64,000 nt of DNA from an uncultured Oscillospiraceae bacterium (GCA_934572465.1 CAKTLG010000004.1:22088-86087); one strand, 5' to 3'; shown: positions 9,266 to 17,503, numbered from the stretch's first letter. The notes: generated by a model from the sequence alone, not told the origin. A program made the numbers and translations.

Positions 9266-9294
9266 ATTATAATCGCTCCCCCGCTTTTTTACAA
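9266..9294 (-). promoter_or_regulatory. predicted sigma-A promoter for hprK operon
   Basis: Read on the minus strand, TTGTAA (9289-9294) and TATAAT (9266-9271) are separated by exactly 17 bp, some 35 bp upstream of the hprK start. Confidence 0.7.
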
Positions 9295-9392
9295 GTGCGA
9301 CCTGCCGCGCCGCGCCTTTTTTATCAGACCTGCCCGCTCAGCCCCGTCCTTCAATTTTTCAGCAATTTTTTTCGTTTTTTCAAAAATAAGGC

Positions 9393-9421
9393 TTGCAATT
9401 TTAGTTTCTATCTGGTATAGT
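9393..9421 (+). promoter_or_regulatory. predicted sigma-A promoter for rpmB
   Basis: TTGCAA (9393-9398) and TATAGT (9416-9421) are spaced by 17 bp upstream of the L28 gene. Confidence 0.75.
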
Positions 9422-9478
9422 AGCTGTTGCTTGTGAATGAACAAGTCTTGATTTGACTACAGCAAGGAGGTGCAACGG

Positions 9479-9667
9479 ATGGCAAAGTGCGAGTTTTGTG
9501 ACAAGGGTGTGACGTTCGGTATCAAGGTTTCCCATTCTCACCGTCGTTCCAACCGCCCCTGGAAGCCCAACGTCAAGCGCGTGAAGGCTATCGTCAATGG
9601 TACGCCCCGCCATGTCTATGTTTGTACCCGCTGTCTGCGTTCCGGTAAGGTTACCCGCGCGATCTGA
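9479..9667 (+). CDS. rpmB: 50S ribosomal protein L28
   Basis: A 62-residue L28 starting MAKCEFCDKG. Paired cysteines CEFC near the N-terminus and CTRC near residues 52-55 form the zinc ribbon of the C+ type. HSHRRSNRPWKPN is the family signature. The ATG follows AAGGAGGTGCAACGG; a GTG three codons upstream overlaps the ribosome binding site and is rejected. Monocistronic, with its own promoter and terminator. Confidence 0.97.
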   Translation: MAKCEFCDKGVTFGIKVSHSHRRSNRPWKPNVKRVKAIVNGTPRHVYVCTRCLRSGKVTRAI

Positions 9668-9684
9668 GCGACAAACAAAAAATG

Positions 9685-9714
9685 GAAGCACTGTGAAAGC
9701 AGTGCTTCTTTTTT
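9685..9714 (+). terminator. intrinsic terminator of rpmB
   Basis: The perfect stem GAAGCACTG/CAGTGCTTC is followed by six T. Confidence 0.85.
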
Positions 9715-9745
9715 ATCTTCAGCCGTAGTGCCTTCCCCTCTTTTC

Positions 9746-9754
9746 TGTTATAAT
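9746..9754 (+). promoter_or_regulatory. extended -10 promoter for the GNAT gene
   Basis: TGTTATAAT is a consensus extended -10 element about 36 bp before the start at 9790. No good -35 box is visible at 17 bp, which is common for extended -10 promoters. Confidence 0.5.
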
Positions 9755-9789
9755 GAAGATAAAATCAGATCGGCAAAGGACATGATACT

Positions 9790-10230
9790 ATGAAAATCTA
9801 TGAAGTGCAGGACCGCGCGCCGCTGCTGCCCGCGCTGCTCCCTGTCTGGGAGGCCTCCGTGCGCGCAACACATCTCTTTTTGTCGGACGCTGAGATCAAG
9901 GCCATCAAAGAATACGTTCCGCAGGCAATGCAGGGCGCCGCGCACCTGATCGTCGCTGAAAACGACCGTGGCGAGCCCGCTGCGTTCATGGGAACGGAGG
10001 GAGGACGGCTCGAAATGCTCTTCCTCTCCCCCGCCGAGCGCGGCAAGGGCCTTGGCAGGCAGCTCCTGCAATACGGCATCGAGCACTACGGCGTCAGCGA
10101 GGTCACCGTCAACGAGCAGAATCCTCAGGCCGTCGGCTTCTATCAGCACATGGGATTTCAAACTTACCGAAGGACCGACCACGACGAGGAGGGCAACCCG
10201 TACCCACTGCTGTATATGCGTCTGCCATGA
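9790..10230 (+). CDS. GNAT family N-acetyltransferase (YjaB-like)
   Basis: A 146-residue acetyltransferase. The N-terminal segment LLPVWEASVRATHLFLS is characteristic of the YjaB-like subgroup, and the acetyl-CoA loop LSPAERGKGLGRQLLQYG (about residues 79-96) and GFYQHMGFQ motif complete the GNAT fold. Substrate unknown. It overlaps nothing and is followed after 50 bp by a small membrane protein gene, probably on the same transcript. Confidence 0.8.
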   Translation: MKIYEVQDRAPLLPALLPVWEASVRATHLFLSDAEIKAIKEYVPQAMQGAAHLIVAENDRGEPAAFMGTEGGRLEMLFLSPAERGKGLGRQLLQYGIEHYGVSEVTVNEQNPQAVGFYQHMGFQTYRRTDHDEEGNPYPLLYMRLP

Positions 10231-10280
10231 CGCCTGCTTCGGTGAAGCGGCTCGATACAAAGGATCCTGGAGGTCATCCA

Positions 10281-10505
10281 ATGAAAAAGCGATACAACAC
10301 ACTAAAAACCGCCCTCTGGTGCGTCGTGGGCGTCTTCGTCGGGACGAGCATCTATCAGATCTGGGACTACCATCAGCGCCCCGACCTGTACGCACTCACC
10401 TCGGCCCCGTGGTACACAAGCATCCAGATCGGCGGTATTTTTACCGCCGTGGTCGTCCTGCTCCTGCTGCTCGCCATGCGGATCGTCAAGCGGAGGATGA
10501 AATGA
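10281..10505 (+). CDS. small two-helix membrane protein of unknown function
   Basis: A 74-residue protein beginning MKKRYNTLKTALWC with two hydrophobic segments (about residues 10-24 and 48-66) and a basic C-terminus (MRIVKRRMK), so both ends should be cytoplasmic. The ATG at 10281 follows TGGAGG. I do not recognise a family. It probably shares a transcript with the upstream GNAT gene and ends at the terminator that follows. Confidence 0.6.
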   Translation: MKKRYNTLKTALWCVVGVFVGTSIYQIWDYHQRPDLYALTSAPWYTSIQIGGIFTAVVVLLLLLAMRIVKRRMK

Positions 10506-10530
10506 CGGATCGTATCCGCCAGTAAACGAA

Positions 10531-10556
10531 AAAGCCGCCCGTCGGGCGGCTTCTTT
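10531..10556. terminator. bidirectional intrinsic terminator
   Basis: The stem GCCGCCC/GGGCGGC with a GTC loop is flanked by an A-run on the left and a T-rich stretch on the right, between converging genes. Confidence 0.75.
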
Positions 10557-10568
10557 CATTGCTGCGCG

Positions 10569-11063
10569 TTACAGCGCCCTGCTGTACATTTCCTCAACCG
10601 CGCCCAGAGCGGGACGCTTTCTCCCACTTGGCTCGAAGCCGAGCGATTCATAGAATCGGATCGCCCGTGTGTTACCCTCGAACACCCATAGCACAAGCTT
10701 TTCATATCCCGCTTTTTTGATATCTGCGAGCACCCGTTCCATCACTGCCCGACCGTATCCCCTGCGCCAGTTTCCCTGAAGGGAATGAAGGCAGATCAAC
10801 TCGGCACAGCCCGCCATGTTCGCGTCCCGCGCAGCGCTCCACCAGGCGATGCAGTGCGGTTTGCCATCCAGTTCCAGAAGGTAACCGTTTCCGAATCCTT
10901 CATCCAAGATCCGGCGGTACATTGCGGCAGTCGGTTCAAGCGCGGTACATTCTGCAAGGATCTCTGCGGGAACGATCTCACGGAATGCCGCCTTCCAGCT
11001 TTCCGTCTGCACATAGGCAAGACTATTTTCGTCGCCGGGCCGTACATTTCTGATCTGCTCCAT
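10569..11063 (-). CDS. GNAT family N-acetyltransferase
   Basis: A 164-residue acetyltransferase with an N-terminal IRNVRPGDENSLAYVQTESWKAAF region as in RimI/YuaI-like GNATs, a central WRRGYGRAVMERVLAD acetyl-CoA loop (about residues 111-126), and the C-terminal GNTRAIRFYESLGFEP motif. The ATG at 11063 follows GGGGGATAAC; a 33-codon in-frame extension upstream has no support. Substrate unknown. It is third in a run of minus-strand genes with the next GNAT and the Nudix gene. Confidence 0.8.
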   Translation of the reverse strand: MEQIRNVRPGDENSLAYVQTESWKAAFREIVPAEILAECTALEPTAAMYRRILDEGFGNGYLLELDGKPHCIAWWSAARDANMAGCAELICLHSLQGNWRRGYGRAVMERVLADIKKAGYEKLVLWVFEGNTRAIRFYESLGFEPSGRKRPALGAVEEMYSRAL

Positions 11064-11164
11064 CGTTATCCCCCAAAAACGCGATCTGCTTTTCACCTTT
11101 GCCCCAGTATAGCAGGAGCGTGAGCGGCGTGCAAGCATTTGAATAAAAGGGAAACACTGCAAAA

Positions 11165-11623
11165 TCAGTGCTTCCCCAAATCCATTGCCATATACTTTTT
11201 CGTTTCATTGAAAAGGAGCTTTTTGTAAAGGCGCAGCGCAGTTTCGTTGTCCGTCAGCACCTTCAGCTCCACGCGGCAGGCGCCGCTCTCTGCCGCAAAG
11301 GCCTTGAATGCAGAAATAAGCTGCGTAGCACAGCCTTTCCGGCGGTATGCCTCCTCAACGTACAATGCGTCAAGAATCGCGATCGGCTTTGCAAACATAT
11401 CGGGGATTTCATAGAGAAAGCCATATAGGAAGGCGGCAATCTCTCCGTCGTCCTCGATCAGCAGGAGCTTATGCCCCTCCATGCCGATCCGGTCGCGGTA
11501 ATTATCGGCGACGACATACGACCGCTTCAAATTGGGATCGTACTGGGACTCGTAATGGATGAGCTTTGTCAGGAGAGCATCCAAACGGGCTGCGTCCGCA
11601 GGCGCGGCCTCTCTGAGCTTCAT
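11165..11623 (-). CDS. GNAT family N-acetyltransferase
   Basis: A 152-residue acetyltransferase with ILDALYVEEAYRRKGCATQLISAF (beta-4 and acetyl-CoA loop, about residues 84-107) and the C-terminal NETALRLYKKLLF motif. Its ATG overlaps the stop of the upstream Nudix gene (ATGA), so the two are translationally coupled. The specific substrate cannot be assigned. Confidence 0.8.
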   Translation of the reverse strand: MKLREAAPADAARLDALLTKLIHYESQYDPNLKRSYVVADNYRDRIGMEGHKLLLIEDDGEIAAFLYGFLYEIPDMFAKPIAILDALYVEEAYRRKGCATQLISAFKAFAAESGACRVELKVLTDNETALRLYKKLLFNETKKYMAMDLGKH

Positions 11624-12216
11624 ATGCTGTTCTCCCCTCTCCCGATCTTTTCCGCACGAAACCGCGCCATCTTCTCATTGAGCTTTTTGTAAATATGCTC
11701 GCGATACCACGGCTCGCCGCTCGCTTCCACCGCGCCCTCCGGCGTGAACCATTTTACGCCGCTGTTCTCGTCCGGCTTGATAGCGAGCGCATCCGCATCG
11801 TCCGCAATGAGCAGGTACGTCACGTTCAAATGCAGGTGTGAAGACACATACTCCCCCCGCTTCACATGGCCGTCGACGGTCAGCGCCTCGAGCGAGAAAA
11901 TATCGCGGCTCGCGGGACGCACGTGCGTAATGCCGCTCTCCTCGCGCACCTCTCTGAGCGCGACGGCGAGCAGATCCTCCTCGCCGTCGGCGTGTCCGCC
12001 GAGCCATGCCCAGGAATCGTAGATATTGTGGTAGGCCATCAACACGCGGTCAAACGTCTCGTTCACGACCCACGCCGACGCGGTCATGTGCGCCAGACGG
12101 TTCTCGCGCGTGAAGATATCCTCAAAGGCGTACAGGCAGTCCAAAATCAGGCTCTTATCCCGTTCCTCCTGCTCGTTATATGGGGCATAGCGCTCGATCT
12201 GTTCGATCAAATCCAT
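11620..12216 (-). CDS. Nudix hydrolase
   Basis: A 198-residue protein with a complete Nudix box (GGHADGEEDLLAVALREVRE then ESGI, around residues 75-98), matching GX5EX7REUXEEXGU. These enzymes cleave nucleoside diphosphate-linked compounds with Mg2+. The N-terminal 40 residues are helical and acidic. The ATG at 12216 follows GAGGTATTT; the longer in-frame reading crosses the upstream hairpin and terminator region and is rejected. It overlaps the following GNAT start by four bases. Substrate unknown. Confidence 0.85.
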   Translation of the reverse strand: MDLIEQIERYAPYNEQEERDKSLILDCLYAFEDIFTRENRLAHMTASAWVVNETFDRVLMAYHNIYDSWAWLGGHADGEEDLLAVALREVREESGITHVRPASRDIFSLEALTVDGHVKRGEYVSSHLHLNVTYLLIADDADALAIKPDENSGVKWFTPEGAVEASGEPWYREHIYKKLNEKMARFRAEKIGRGENSI

Positions 12217-12339
12217 AAATACCTCGCAGACTTTGCGCCGTACACAGCGCAAATGATCCTGACCATAAAATCTGTCCCGCCGGAAGACGAATTGCCGGAT
12301 AGCGCAAGGGATGCCGTCCTTGGGCGTGTTCTCTTTCCG

Positions 12340-12378
12340 CTCCGCGCGTGCCGCGGCCGCCCTGCGGGCGGCAAGGCG
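12340..12378. repeat. long GC-rich palindromic hairpin
   Basis: Nested arms CTCCGC/GCGGAG and GCCGCCC/GGGCGGC form a hairpin of about 39 nt between the Nudix gene and gpsA. It has no U-tract in the minus sense and could be a leader structure or a dispersed repeat copy; no second copy was noticed in this window. Confidence 0.5.
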
Positions 12379-12400
12379 CGAAGCGGAGTGCATTTTATTC

Positions 12401-12428
12401 AAAAAAGAGACCTTTCGGCCGCTTTTTT
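12401..12428 (-). terminator. intrinsic terminator downstream of gpsA
   Basis: In the minus sense AAAAAAGCGGCC pairs with GGTCTCTTTTTT around a GAAA tetraloop (one mismatch), ending in a U-run, directly after the gpsA stop. Confidence 0.75.
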
Positions 12429-12435
12429 GAAGATA

Positions 12436-13437
12436 TCAGACCCAGCTGCTGTCGCTCTCGCGCTTGGGCGTGCGGCTCATCAGCATGCCGATCATCGGCG
12501 CGGCGCTCTTGCCCTCGTACAGAACCTCGTATACGGCGGTGGAAATGGGCATTTCCACTCCATAGCGCTGCGCCAGCTCATGCGCGCTGGCCGCGGCATA
12601 GTAGCCCTCAACGACCGCGCCGACCTCGTCCATCGCCTGCTGAACGCTCTTTCCCTGTCCGATCAGGATGCCCGCGCGGCGGTTGCGCGAGTGCATCGAG
12701 GTGCACGTGACGATCAGATCGCCCATGCCCGCAAGGCCCGCAAGCGTCTCCTTGCGCCCGCCCATGCGCTCAGCAAGGCGGGAGATCTCGCTCAGCGAGC
12801 GCGTGATGAGCAGCGCGCGCGTATTGTCGCCCATGCCGCAGCCGTCGCTCACGCCGCAGCAGAGCGCCGCGACGTTCTTGAGCGCGCCCGCCAGCTCCAC
12901 GCCGACGATGTCGTCGTGCGTGTAGACGCGGAAAACCTCGTTCATGAAGGCGCGCTGCACCTTCTCCGCCGCCGCAGGATCGGCGCAGGCGGCGACGCAG
13001 CCTGTCGGGAGACGGCGCGCAACCTCCTCAGCGTGCGAGGGACCGGAGAGCGCGACGATCGGAAAGCCCGCGCCGCATTCCCGCGCGATGAGCTCGCTCA
13101 TGCGCAGGTGCGTGCCGCGCTCGATGCCCTTGGTGAGCGAGACGAGCAGCGTGCCCGCCCTCAGGTGCGGCGCAGCCTCGCGCGCGACCGCGCGCAGCGC
13201 GAACGAAGGCGAAGCAAAAACCGCCAGCTCCGCCTCCGCAAGCGCGGAGAGCGAATGCGTGACCGCTATCCTCTCGGAAATGCGGACGCCTTTCAGTAAA
13301 GGATTTTCCCTTGTGTGCGAAAGCGCCGCAGCCTTTTTCTCGTCATGCGACCAGAGCGCGACGCGATGGCCGTTATCGGCGAGCAGCATCGCCGCCGCCG
13401 TGCCCCACGCGCCGGTACCAAGTACTACGATGTTCAT
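12436..13437 (-). CDS. gpsA: NAD(P)H-dependent glycerol-3-phosphate dehydrogenase
   Basis: A 333-residue GpsA reducing dihydroxyacetone phosphate to sn-glycerol-3-phosphate for phospholipid synthesis. The Rossmann motif GTGAWGTA is at residues 7-14, LSGPSHAEEVARR and the catalytic lysine region ELAGALKNVAAL are present, as is GLAGMGDLIVTCTS. Its ATG overlaps the plsY stop (ATGA), and PlsY uses the product's acylation pathway, so the pair is functionally and translationally coupled. It ends at a terminator. Confidence 0.95.
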   Translation of the reverse strand: MNIVVLGTGAWGTAAAMLLADNGHRVALWSHDEKKAAALSHTRENPLLKGVRISERIAVTHSLSALAEAELAVFASPSFALRAVAREAAPHLRAGTLLVSLTKGIERGTHLRMSELIARECGAGFPIVALSGPSHAEEVARRLPTGCVAACADPAAAEKVQRAFMNEVFRVYTHDDIVGVELAGALKNVAALCCGVSDGCGMGDNTRALLITRSLSEISRLAERMGGRKETLAGLAGMGDLIVTCTSMHSRNRRAGILIGQGKSVQQAMDEVGAVVEGYYAAASAHELAQRYGVEMPISTAVYEVLYEGKSAAPMIGMLMSRTPKRESDSSWV

Positions 13438-14090
13438 GCTTCCTCCCCCGGCTTCGGCGCGTCAACATGGAAATGGAACTTATTCTCCGTGCCGCTGAGC
13501 AGCCGCTTGATATTCCCGCGATGCGCCCACAGCACGAGCGATGCGATGATAATGGACAGCGCCGTGGTCATGCCGTCTGCAAAGACGAGCTGCGTCATCA
13601 CAGGAAAGCTCAGCGCCGCGCAGACGGAGCCGAGCGAGACATAGCGCGTCGTGAGCCAAAGGAGCGCAAAGAGTCCCCAGCACACCAGCGCGATGCGCCA
13701 GTCGAGAAGAAGAAGCAGCGTCGCGCTGCACAAAATGCCCTTGCCGCCCTTGAACGAGTAAAACGCGGGAAACATATGCCCAATGACGCAAAAGAGCGCC
13801 GCGTAGTATTCCCCCGCCACGCCCCAGCCAAGCAGGCCGTCCAGCACCGCGCTGCCGAGCCATACGGCGGCGGCGGCCTTGAGCATATCGAAGGCAATGA
13901 CCACAAGGGCATACTTTGCGCCGTAGGTACGGTAAAAGTTCGTCAGCCCCGCATTGCCGCTGCCGTGGCGGCGCACATCGTCGTGGCAGAACAGATGCGA
14001 TGCGGCGATCGCGCCGTTGACGCATCCAAGCAGATATGACGCCGCGGCCACGCTGATCAGCAGCGCGACGGTCGTGGAAAGAATGTTCAC
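13434..14090 (-). CDS. plsY: glycerol-3-phosphate acyltransferase PlsY
   Basis: A membrane acyltransferase of about 218 residues that moves an acyl group from acyl-phosphate to glycerol-3-phosphate. Several hydrophobic segments are seen, and the conserved loops RRHGSGNAGLTNFYRT and FKGGKGIL match PlsY. A GTG at 14090 lies 9-10 nt after the GGAGG; an alternative GTG at 14099 overlaps the der stop and is too close to that site. The hydrophilic C-terminal tail (about 25 residues) is longer than in many PlsY proteins. Confidence 0.9.
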   Translation of the reverse strand: MNILSTTVALLISVAAASYLLGCVNGAIAASHLFCHDDVRRHGSGNAGLTNFYRTYGAKYALVVIAFDMLKAAAAVWLGSAVLDGLLGWGVAGEYYAALFCVIGHMFPAFYSFKGGKGILCSATLLLLLDWRIALVCWGLFALLWLTTRYVSLGSVCAALSFPVMTQLVFADGMTTALSIIIASLVLWAHRGNIKRLLSGTENKFHFHVDAPKPGEEA

Positions 14091-14095
14091 GCCGC

Positions 14096-15421
14096 TCACT
14101 CCTCCTTATCCCCCTTCTCGCGGATGGAGATGATGACGGGCGTGCCCTCAAGGCCGAAAACGCTGCGGATGCAGTTTTCAAGATAGCGCTGGTAGGAGAA
14201 GTGGAAGAGCTTGCGCTCGTTGCAGAAGATGACGAAGTGCGGCGGGCGCACGCCCACCTGCGTCATATAGTAGATCTTTAAGCGGCGGCCGCGGTCCGTC
14301 GGCGGCTGTACGCGCGTCTGCGCGTCGGCCAGAACATTATTGAGCATACCGGTGGAGATGCGCATACACGCCTGATTGTGCACATAGTTGATCATCTCGA
14401 ACAGGCGCGGCACGCGCTGCCCCGTCGCCGCCGAGATAAAGAGGATGGGCGCATAGGTCATGTAGCTCAGATCGCGCTGCACGTCCTCGCGCATCTTATC
14501 CATGGTCTTGCCGTCCTTTTCGACGAGATCCCATTTGTTCACGACGATGATGCAGGCTTTGCCCGCCTCGTGCGCAAGACCCGCGACCTTGGTATCCTGC
14601 TCGGTCACGCCCTCCTGCGCGTCGATCATGATAAGGCACACGTCCGCGCGGTCGATGGCCATAGTGGCGCGCAGGACGCTGTAGCGCTCGATGTTGTCGT
14701 CGACCTTCGACTTTTTGCGCATACCGGCGGTATCGATGAAAACGTATTTGCCCTGCTCGTTTTCAAAGTAGGAGTCGATGGCGTCGCGCGTCGTTCCCGC
14801 GACGTTGCTGACGATCATGCGCTCGGTGCCGAGGATGCGGTTGGTGAGCGAGGACTTGCCGACGTTGGGCTTGCCGATGATGGCGACCTTGATGACGTCG
14901 TCTTCCTCCTCCTCTTCCTCCTCCGGCGGGAAATACTGGAGGCAGGCGTCCAGCAGATCGCCTGTGCCGTGGCCATGCACGGCGGAGACGGCGATGGGGT
15001 CGCCGAGGCCGAGGTTATAGAACTCATAGAAGTCGGGGTCGATCTTTCCGGTGGAGTCCATCTTGTTCACTGCCAGCACGATGGGCTTGCGGCTGCGCAG
15101 CAGCATGTTCGCGACCTCCTGGTCGGAGGCCGTGAGGCCGGTCTTGATATCCGTGAGGAAGATGATGACGTCGGCATGGCTGATGGCGATCTCCGCCTGC
15201 TCGCGCATGAAGGTGAGGATCTGGTCGTCCGTGCGCGGCTCGATGCCGCCGGTGTCGACCAGACGGAACTTTCGCCCGCACCATTCGCACTCGCCGTAGA
15301 TGCGGTCGCGCGTGACGCCCGGGGTATCCTCCACGATGGAAAGGCGCTGGCCGATGAGTTTATTAAAAAGCATGGACTTGCCCACGTTGGGCCGTCCAAC
15401 GATCGCAACAAGAGGTTTCAT
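14096..15421 (-). CDS. der: ribosome biogenesis GTPase Der (EngA)
   Basis: A 441-residue protein with two GTPase domains: G1 motifs GRPNVGKS (residues 9-16) and GKPNVGKS (183-190), joined by an acidic linker of seven Glu and two Asp (167-175), followed by a KH-like C-terminal domain. Der acts in 50S subunit assembly. The ATG at 15421 follows AAAGGAGG; the longer in-frame reading has no site. The order der-plsY-gpsA is common in Firmicutes. The stop overlaps the possible first plsY start. Confidence 0.95.
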   Translation of the reverse strand: MKPLVAIVGRPNVGKSMLFNKLIGQRLSIVEDTPGVTRDRIYGECEWCGRKFRLVDTGGIEPRTDDQILTFMREQAEIAISHADVIIFLTDIKTGLTASDQEVANMLLRSRKPIVLAVNKMDSTGKIDPDFYEFYNLGLGDPIAVSAVHGHGTGDLLDACLQYFPPEEEEEEEDDVIKVAIIGKPNVGKSSLTNRILGTERMIVSNVAGTTRDAIDSYFENEQGKYVFIDTAGMRKKSKVDDNIERYSVLRATMAIDRADVCLIMIDAQEGVTEQDTKVAGLAHEAGKACIIVVNKWDLVEKDGKTMDKMREDVQRDLSYMTYAPILFISAATGQRVPRLFEMINYVHNQACMRISTGMLNNVLADAQTRVQPPTDRGRRLKIYYMTQVGVRPPHFVIFCNERKLFHFSYQRYLENCIRSVFGLEGTPVIISIREKGDKEE

Positions 15422-15495
15422 ATTGCGTCCTCCTTTGTTCTGCGGCGCCGCTTCCGCGCCGCCTGATTTCCAAAAATGCAAAATATAACAAATAC

Positions 15496-15524
15496 AGTAT
15501 AACCGAAATTCCCGCACCGCGCAA
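15496..15524 (-). promoter_or_regulatory. possible promoter for der operon
   Basis: In the minus sense TATACT (15496-15501) has TTGCGC 17 bp upstream (15519-15524). The -35 match is weak. Confidence 0.35.
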
Positions 15525-15555
15525 GGTCAAGCTGCGTGCATACACAATAAATTTC

Positions 15556-15584
15556 TTGTCAAATCGCGCCGGATGCCGTATCAT
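15556..15584 (+). promoter_or_regulatory. predicted sigma-A promoter for the EamA transporter
   Basis: TTGTCA (15556-15561) and TATCAT (15579-15584) are spaced by 17 bp. Transcription would begin near 15591, which rules out upstream in-frame start codons. Confidence 0.65.
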
Positions 15585-15612
15585 AAAGGGCGCAGAAAAC
15601 GCTTTATGGGAG

Positions 15613-16530
15613 GTGCGCGCCATAGATCGATCGAAACGCAGCGGGACGCTGCTGCCCTGTGCGCTCGTCGTGCTGCAAAGCGTGCTCTATGGCTTCGGCG
15701 ACCCGATCTCCAAGCTGGCCTATGATGAAGTCCCGCTGTTCACGCTGCTGACCGTGCGCTACTGGATCGCGTTTTTCGCGCTGCTCCTGCTCTTTGGCCG
15801 CAGCGTGCTGCGCGAGCTGAAGACCGCCTCCTGGCGCTCGCTGCTGCCGCCCTGTCTGTGCATCGCCACGACGTATCTTATCAGCAACCTTGCCCTCGTG
15901 CTCACGAGCGCGACCTCGGTCGCCTTCCTCCGCTCGCTCTCCACGGTCGTCACGCCGCTTTTGGCGCTGCTGGTCTTCCGCCAAAGGCTGAGCCGGAGGC
16001 TCCTGCCGGTCTATGTGCTCGTGGTGGCGGGGCTTTACCTGCTGTGCGGACGCGGCGGGCTGTCCGGCTTCGGCGCGGGCGAGATCTGCGCGCTGCTCTC
16101 CGCCGGACTGACGGCGGGCGCGCTGCTGTTCGGCGAAAGGAGCCTCAGGGGCGTCAGCGCCGCCGCGCTCACGACGGTGCAGGCGGGCATGAGCGCGCTG
16201 CTCGCGCTCGTGTGCGCGCTCATTTTTGAAGGCGGTGTGCGGACGGACACGATCTCTCCGCTCTCGTGGGGCATCATCGCCTACCTTGCCGTGCTCTGCA
16301 CGGCGGCGGGCTATCTGCTGCAAAACCTTGCCATGTACACCATCTCCGCGCGCACGGTGGCGCTGCTCCAGTGCCTGTGTCCCGTGATGACGGCGGTGTT
16401 CTCCTTCTTCCTGCTCAGGGAGCGTCTCAGCGCGGCGGGGCTTGCGGGAACCGCGCTCATCCTGACCGCTGTGGCCGCCGCCACGCGGCTCGACACGCCG
16501 TCCGGCAGACCGCCGGAGACAGCGGCGTAA
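15613..16530 (+). CDS. EamA/DMT family transporter
   Basis: A protein of about 305 residues with ten predicted hydrophobic helices arranged as two EamA repeats (first about residues 10-135, second about 150-285), the plan of drug/metabolite exporters and amino-acid or nucleobase carriers. Substrate unknown. The start is uncertain: the in-frame GTG at 15613 overlaps the ribosome binding site GGGAGG (15608-15613), while an ATA codon sits at the ideal 8-nt spacing (15622). I give the GTG as the conservative choice. It ends at the terminator shared with rpmF. Confidence 0.8.
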   Translation: MRAIDRSKRSGTLLPCALVVLQSVLYGFGDPISKLAYDEVPLFTLLTVRYWIAFFALLLLFGRSVLRELKTASWRSLLPPCLCIATTYLISNLALVLTSATSVAFLRSLSTVVTPLLALLVFRQRLSRRLLPVYVLVVAGLYLLCGRGGLSGFGAGEICALLSAGLTAGALLFGERSLRGVSAAALTTVQAGMSALLALVCALIFEGGVRTDTISPLSWGIIAYLAVLCTAAGYLLQNLAMYTISARTVALLQCLCPVMTAVFSFFLLRERLSAAGLAGTALILTAVAAATRLDTPSGRPPETAA

Positions 16531-16552
16531 GCACATAATAATTGGCATAAGA

Positions 16553-16584
16553 AAAAGCTGAACGGAGAATCCGTTCAGCTTTTC
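16553..16584. terminator. bidirectional intrinsic terminator
   Basis: The stem AAAAGCTGAACGGA/TCCGTTCAGCTTTT with a GAA loop lies between the converging EamA and rpmF genes and can serve both. Confidence 0.85.
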
Positions 16585-16607
16585 TGGTTGATCCTGTACC
16601 GAATCGA

Positions 16608-16805
16608 TCATTCGGCTGCGACCTTGGACTCGATGACCTTGACCTGACGGCCGTTGTAGGTACCGCATTCCGGGCACATTCTGTGAGGCTGGTGCAGAGC
16701 ACCGCACTTCGGGCACGCGACAAGCGCGGGAGCGGTGAGCTTCCAGTGAGAAGAACGTCTCTTATCACGTCTCTGACGGGATACTTTCCCCTTGGGGACT
16801 GCCAT
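16608..16805 (-). CDS. rpmF: 50S ribosomal protein L32
   Basis: A 65-residue L32, beginning MAVPKGKVSRQRRDKRRSSH, with zinc-ribbon cysteines CPKC (about 31-34) and CPEC (44-47). The ribosome binding site AGGAGG lies just upstream. It follows the DUF177 gene at 40 bp, the usual arrangement in bacteria. Confidence 0.97.
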   Translation of the reverse strand: MAVPKGKVSRQRRDKRRSSHWKLTAPALVACPKCGALHQPHRMCPECGTYNGRQVKVIESKVAAE

Positions 16806-16845
16806 GTTGACACCTCCTTAAAGTTAAGCTGAATGAACAGCGAAT

Positions 16846-17340
16846 TTATTGTTCCAAAAGCTTTGCGAGGGCTGCTAAGCGGGGGTCTACTTCCTTTTTG
16901 CAGCGGCAGGCCTCGTAATTAAGGTTGACGCCGCAGCCGGAACACAAGCCCCTGCAATCCTCGCGGCAAAGGGTCTTGCTCGGCATATTGAGGATGAACG
17001 TCTCCCGCGCAAGCTCGCTGAGATCAACGGTCCCGTTGTCCAGCAGCAGGATATCGTCGTTATCGTCCTCCTCCAGCTCCTCAGCGAGCAGACACTCGAA
17101 AGAGGGGTGGTAGGGCAGGTCGAACGCCGTCCCGCAGCGGTCGCATACGGCGGAGAGCGTTGCGGCAAGCTCCATCTGCAAGCGAAGCATCCCCGCGATG
17201 TTCTGCACCTGCCCTACCACTGAGACAGGCCGAACGGCGGGACACACGCCGCCGAAGTCCACATCAGAAAAGTCCTCTGAAAGCTCAAAGGGGATTCTGC
17301 CTCCGGGGGTGTTAATGATCCGTTTTACATCTAAAACCAT
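16846..17340 (-). CDS. YceD/DUF177 family protein
   Basis: A 164-residue DUF177 protein with the conserved central CDRCGTAFDLPYHPSF and C-terminal LCREDCRGLCSGCGVNLN motifs. The family is almost always next to rpmF and is linked in plants and bacteria to 23S rRNA accumulation. The cysteine pairs suggest metal binding. The ATG at 17340 lies just downstream of a perfect consensus promoter; a longer in-frame reading would start upstream of the transcript and is rejected. Confidence 0.9.
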   Translation of the reverse strand: MVLDVKRIINTPGGRIPFELSEDFSDVDFGGVCPAVRPVSVVGQVQNIAGMLRLQMELAATLSAVCDRCGTAFDLPYHPSFECLLAEELEEDDNDDILLLDNGTVDLSELARETFILNMPSKTLCREDCRGLCSGCGVNLNYEACRCKKEVDPRLAALAKLLEQ

Positions 17341-17367
17341 GCTGCACCTCGCAATGACACGAGTGAT

Positions 17368-17396
17368 ATTATAGAGGACGTTTCCATGAATGTCAA
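17368..17396 (-). promoter_or_regulatory. perfect consensus sigma-A promoter for DUF177-rpmF
   Basis: In the minus sense TTGACA (17391-17396) and TATAAT (17368-17373) are separated by exactly 17 bp. Both hexamers match consensus fully, as expected for strong ribosomal-protein expression. Confidence 0.9.
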
Positions 17397-17503
17397 ACAC
17401 TTTTTTTCTTTTTGCCAAAAATTTTGGCCAGATTTCTTTACTTTTGACAGCCGCTATCGTACAATAGCAGAAAATGCGCGGCGCGCGAACGGGAGATGAC
17501 AGA

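Noticed and set aside
17444..17465. TTGACA followed by TACAAT upstream of the RluA-type gene as a promoter
   Set aside because: The spacing is only 10 bp, so the two boxes cannot be used together.
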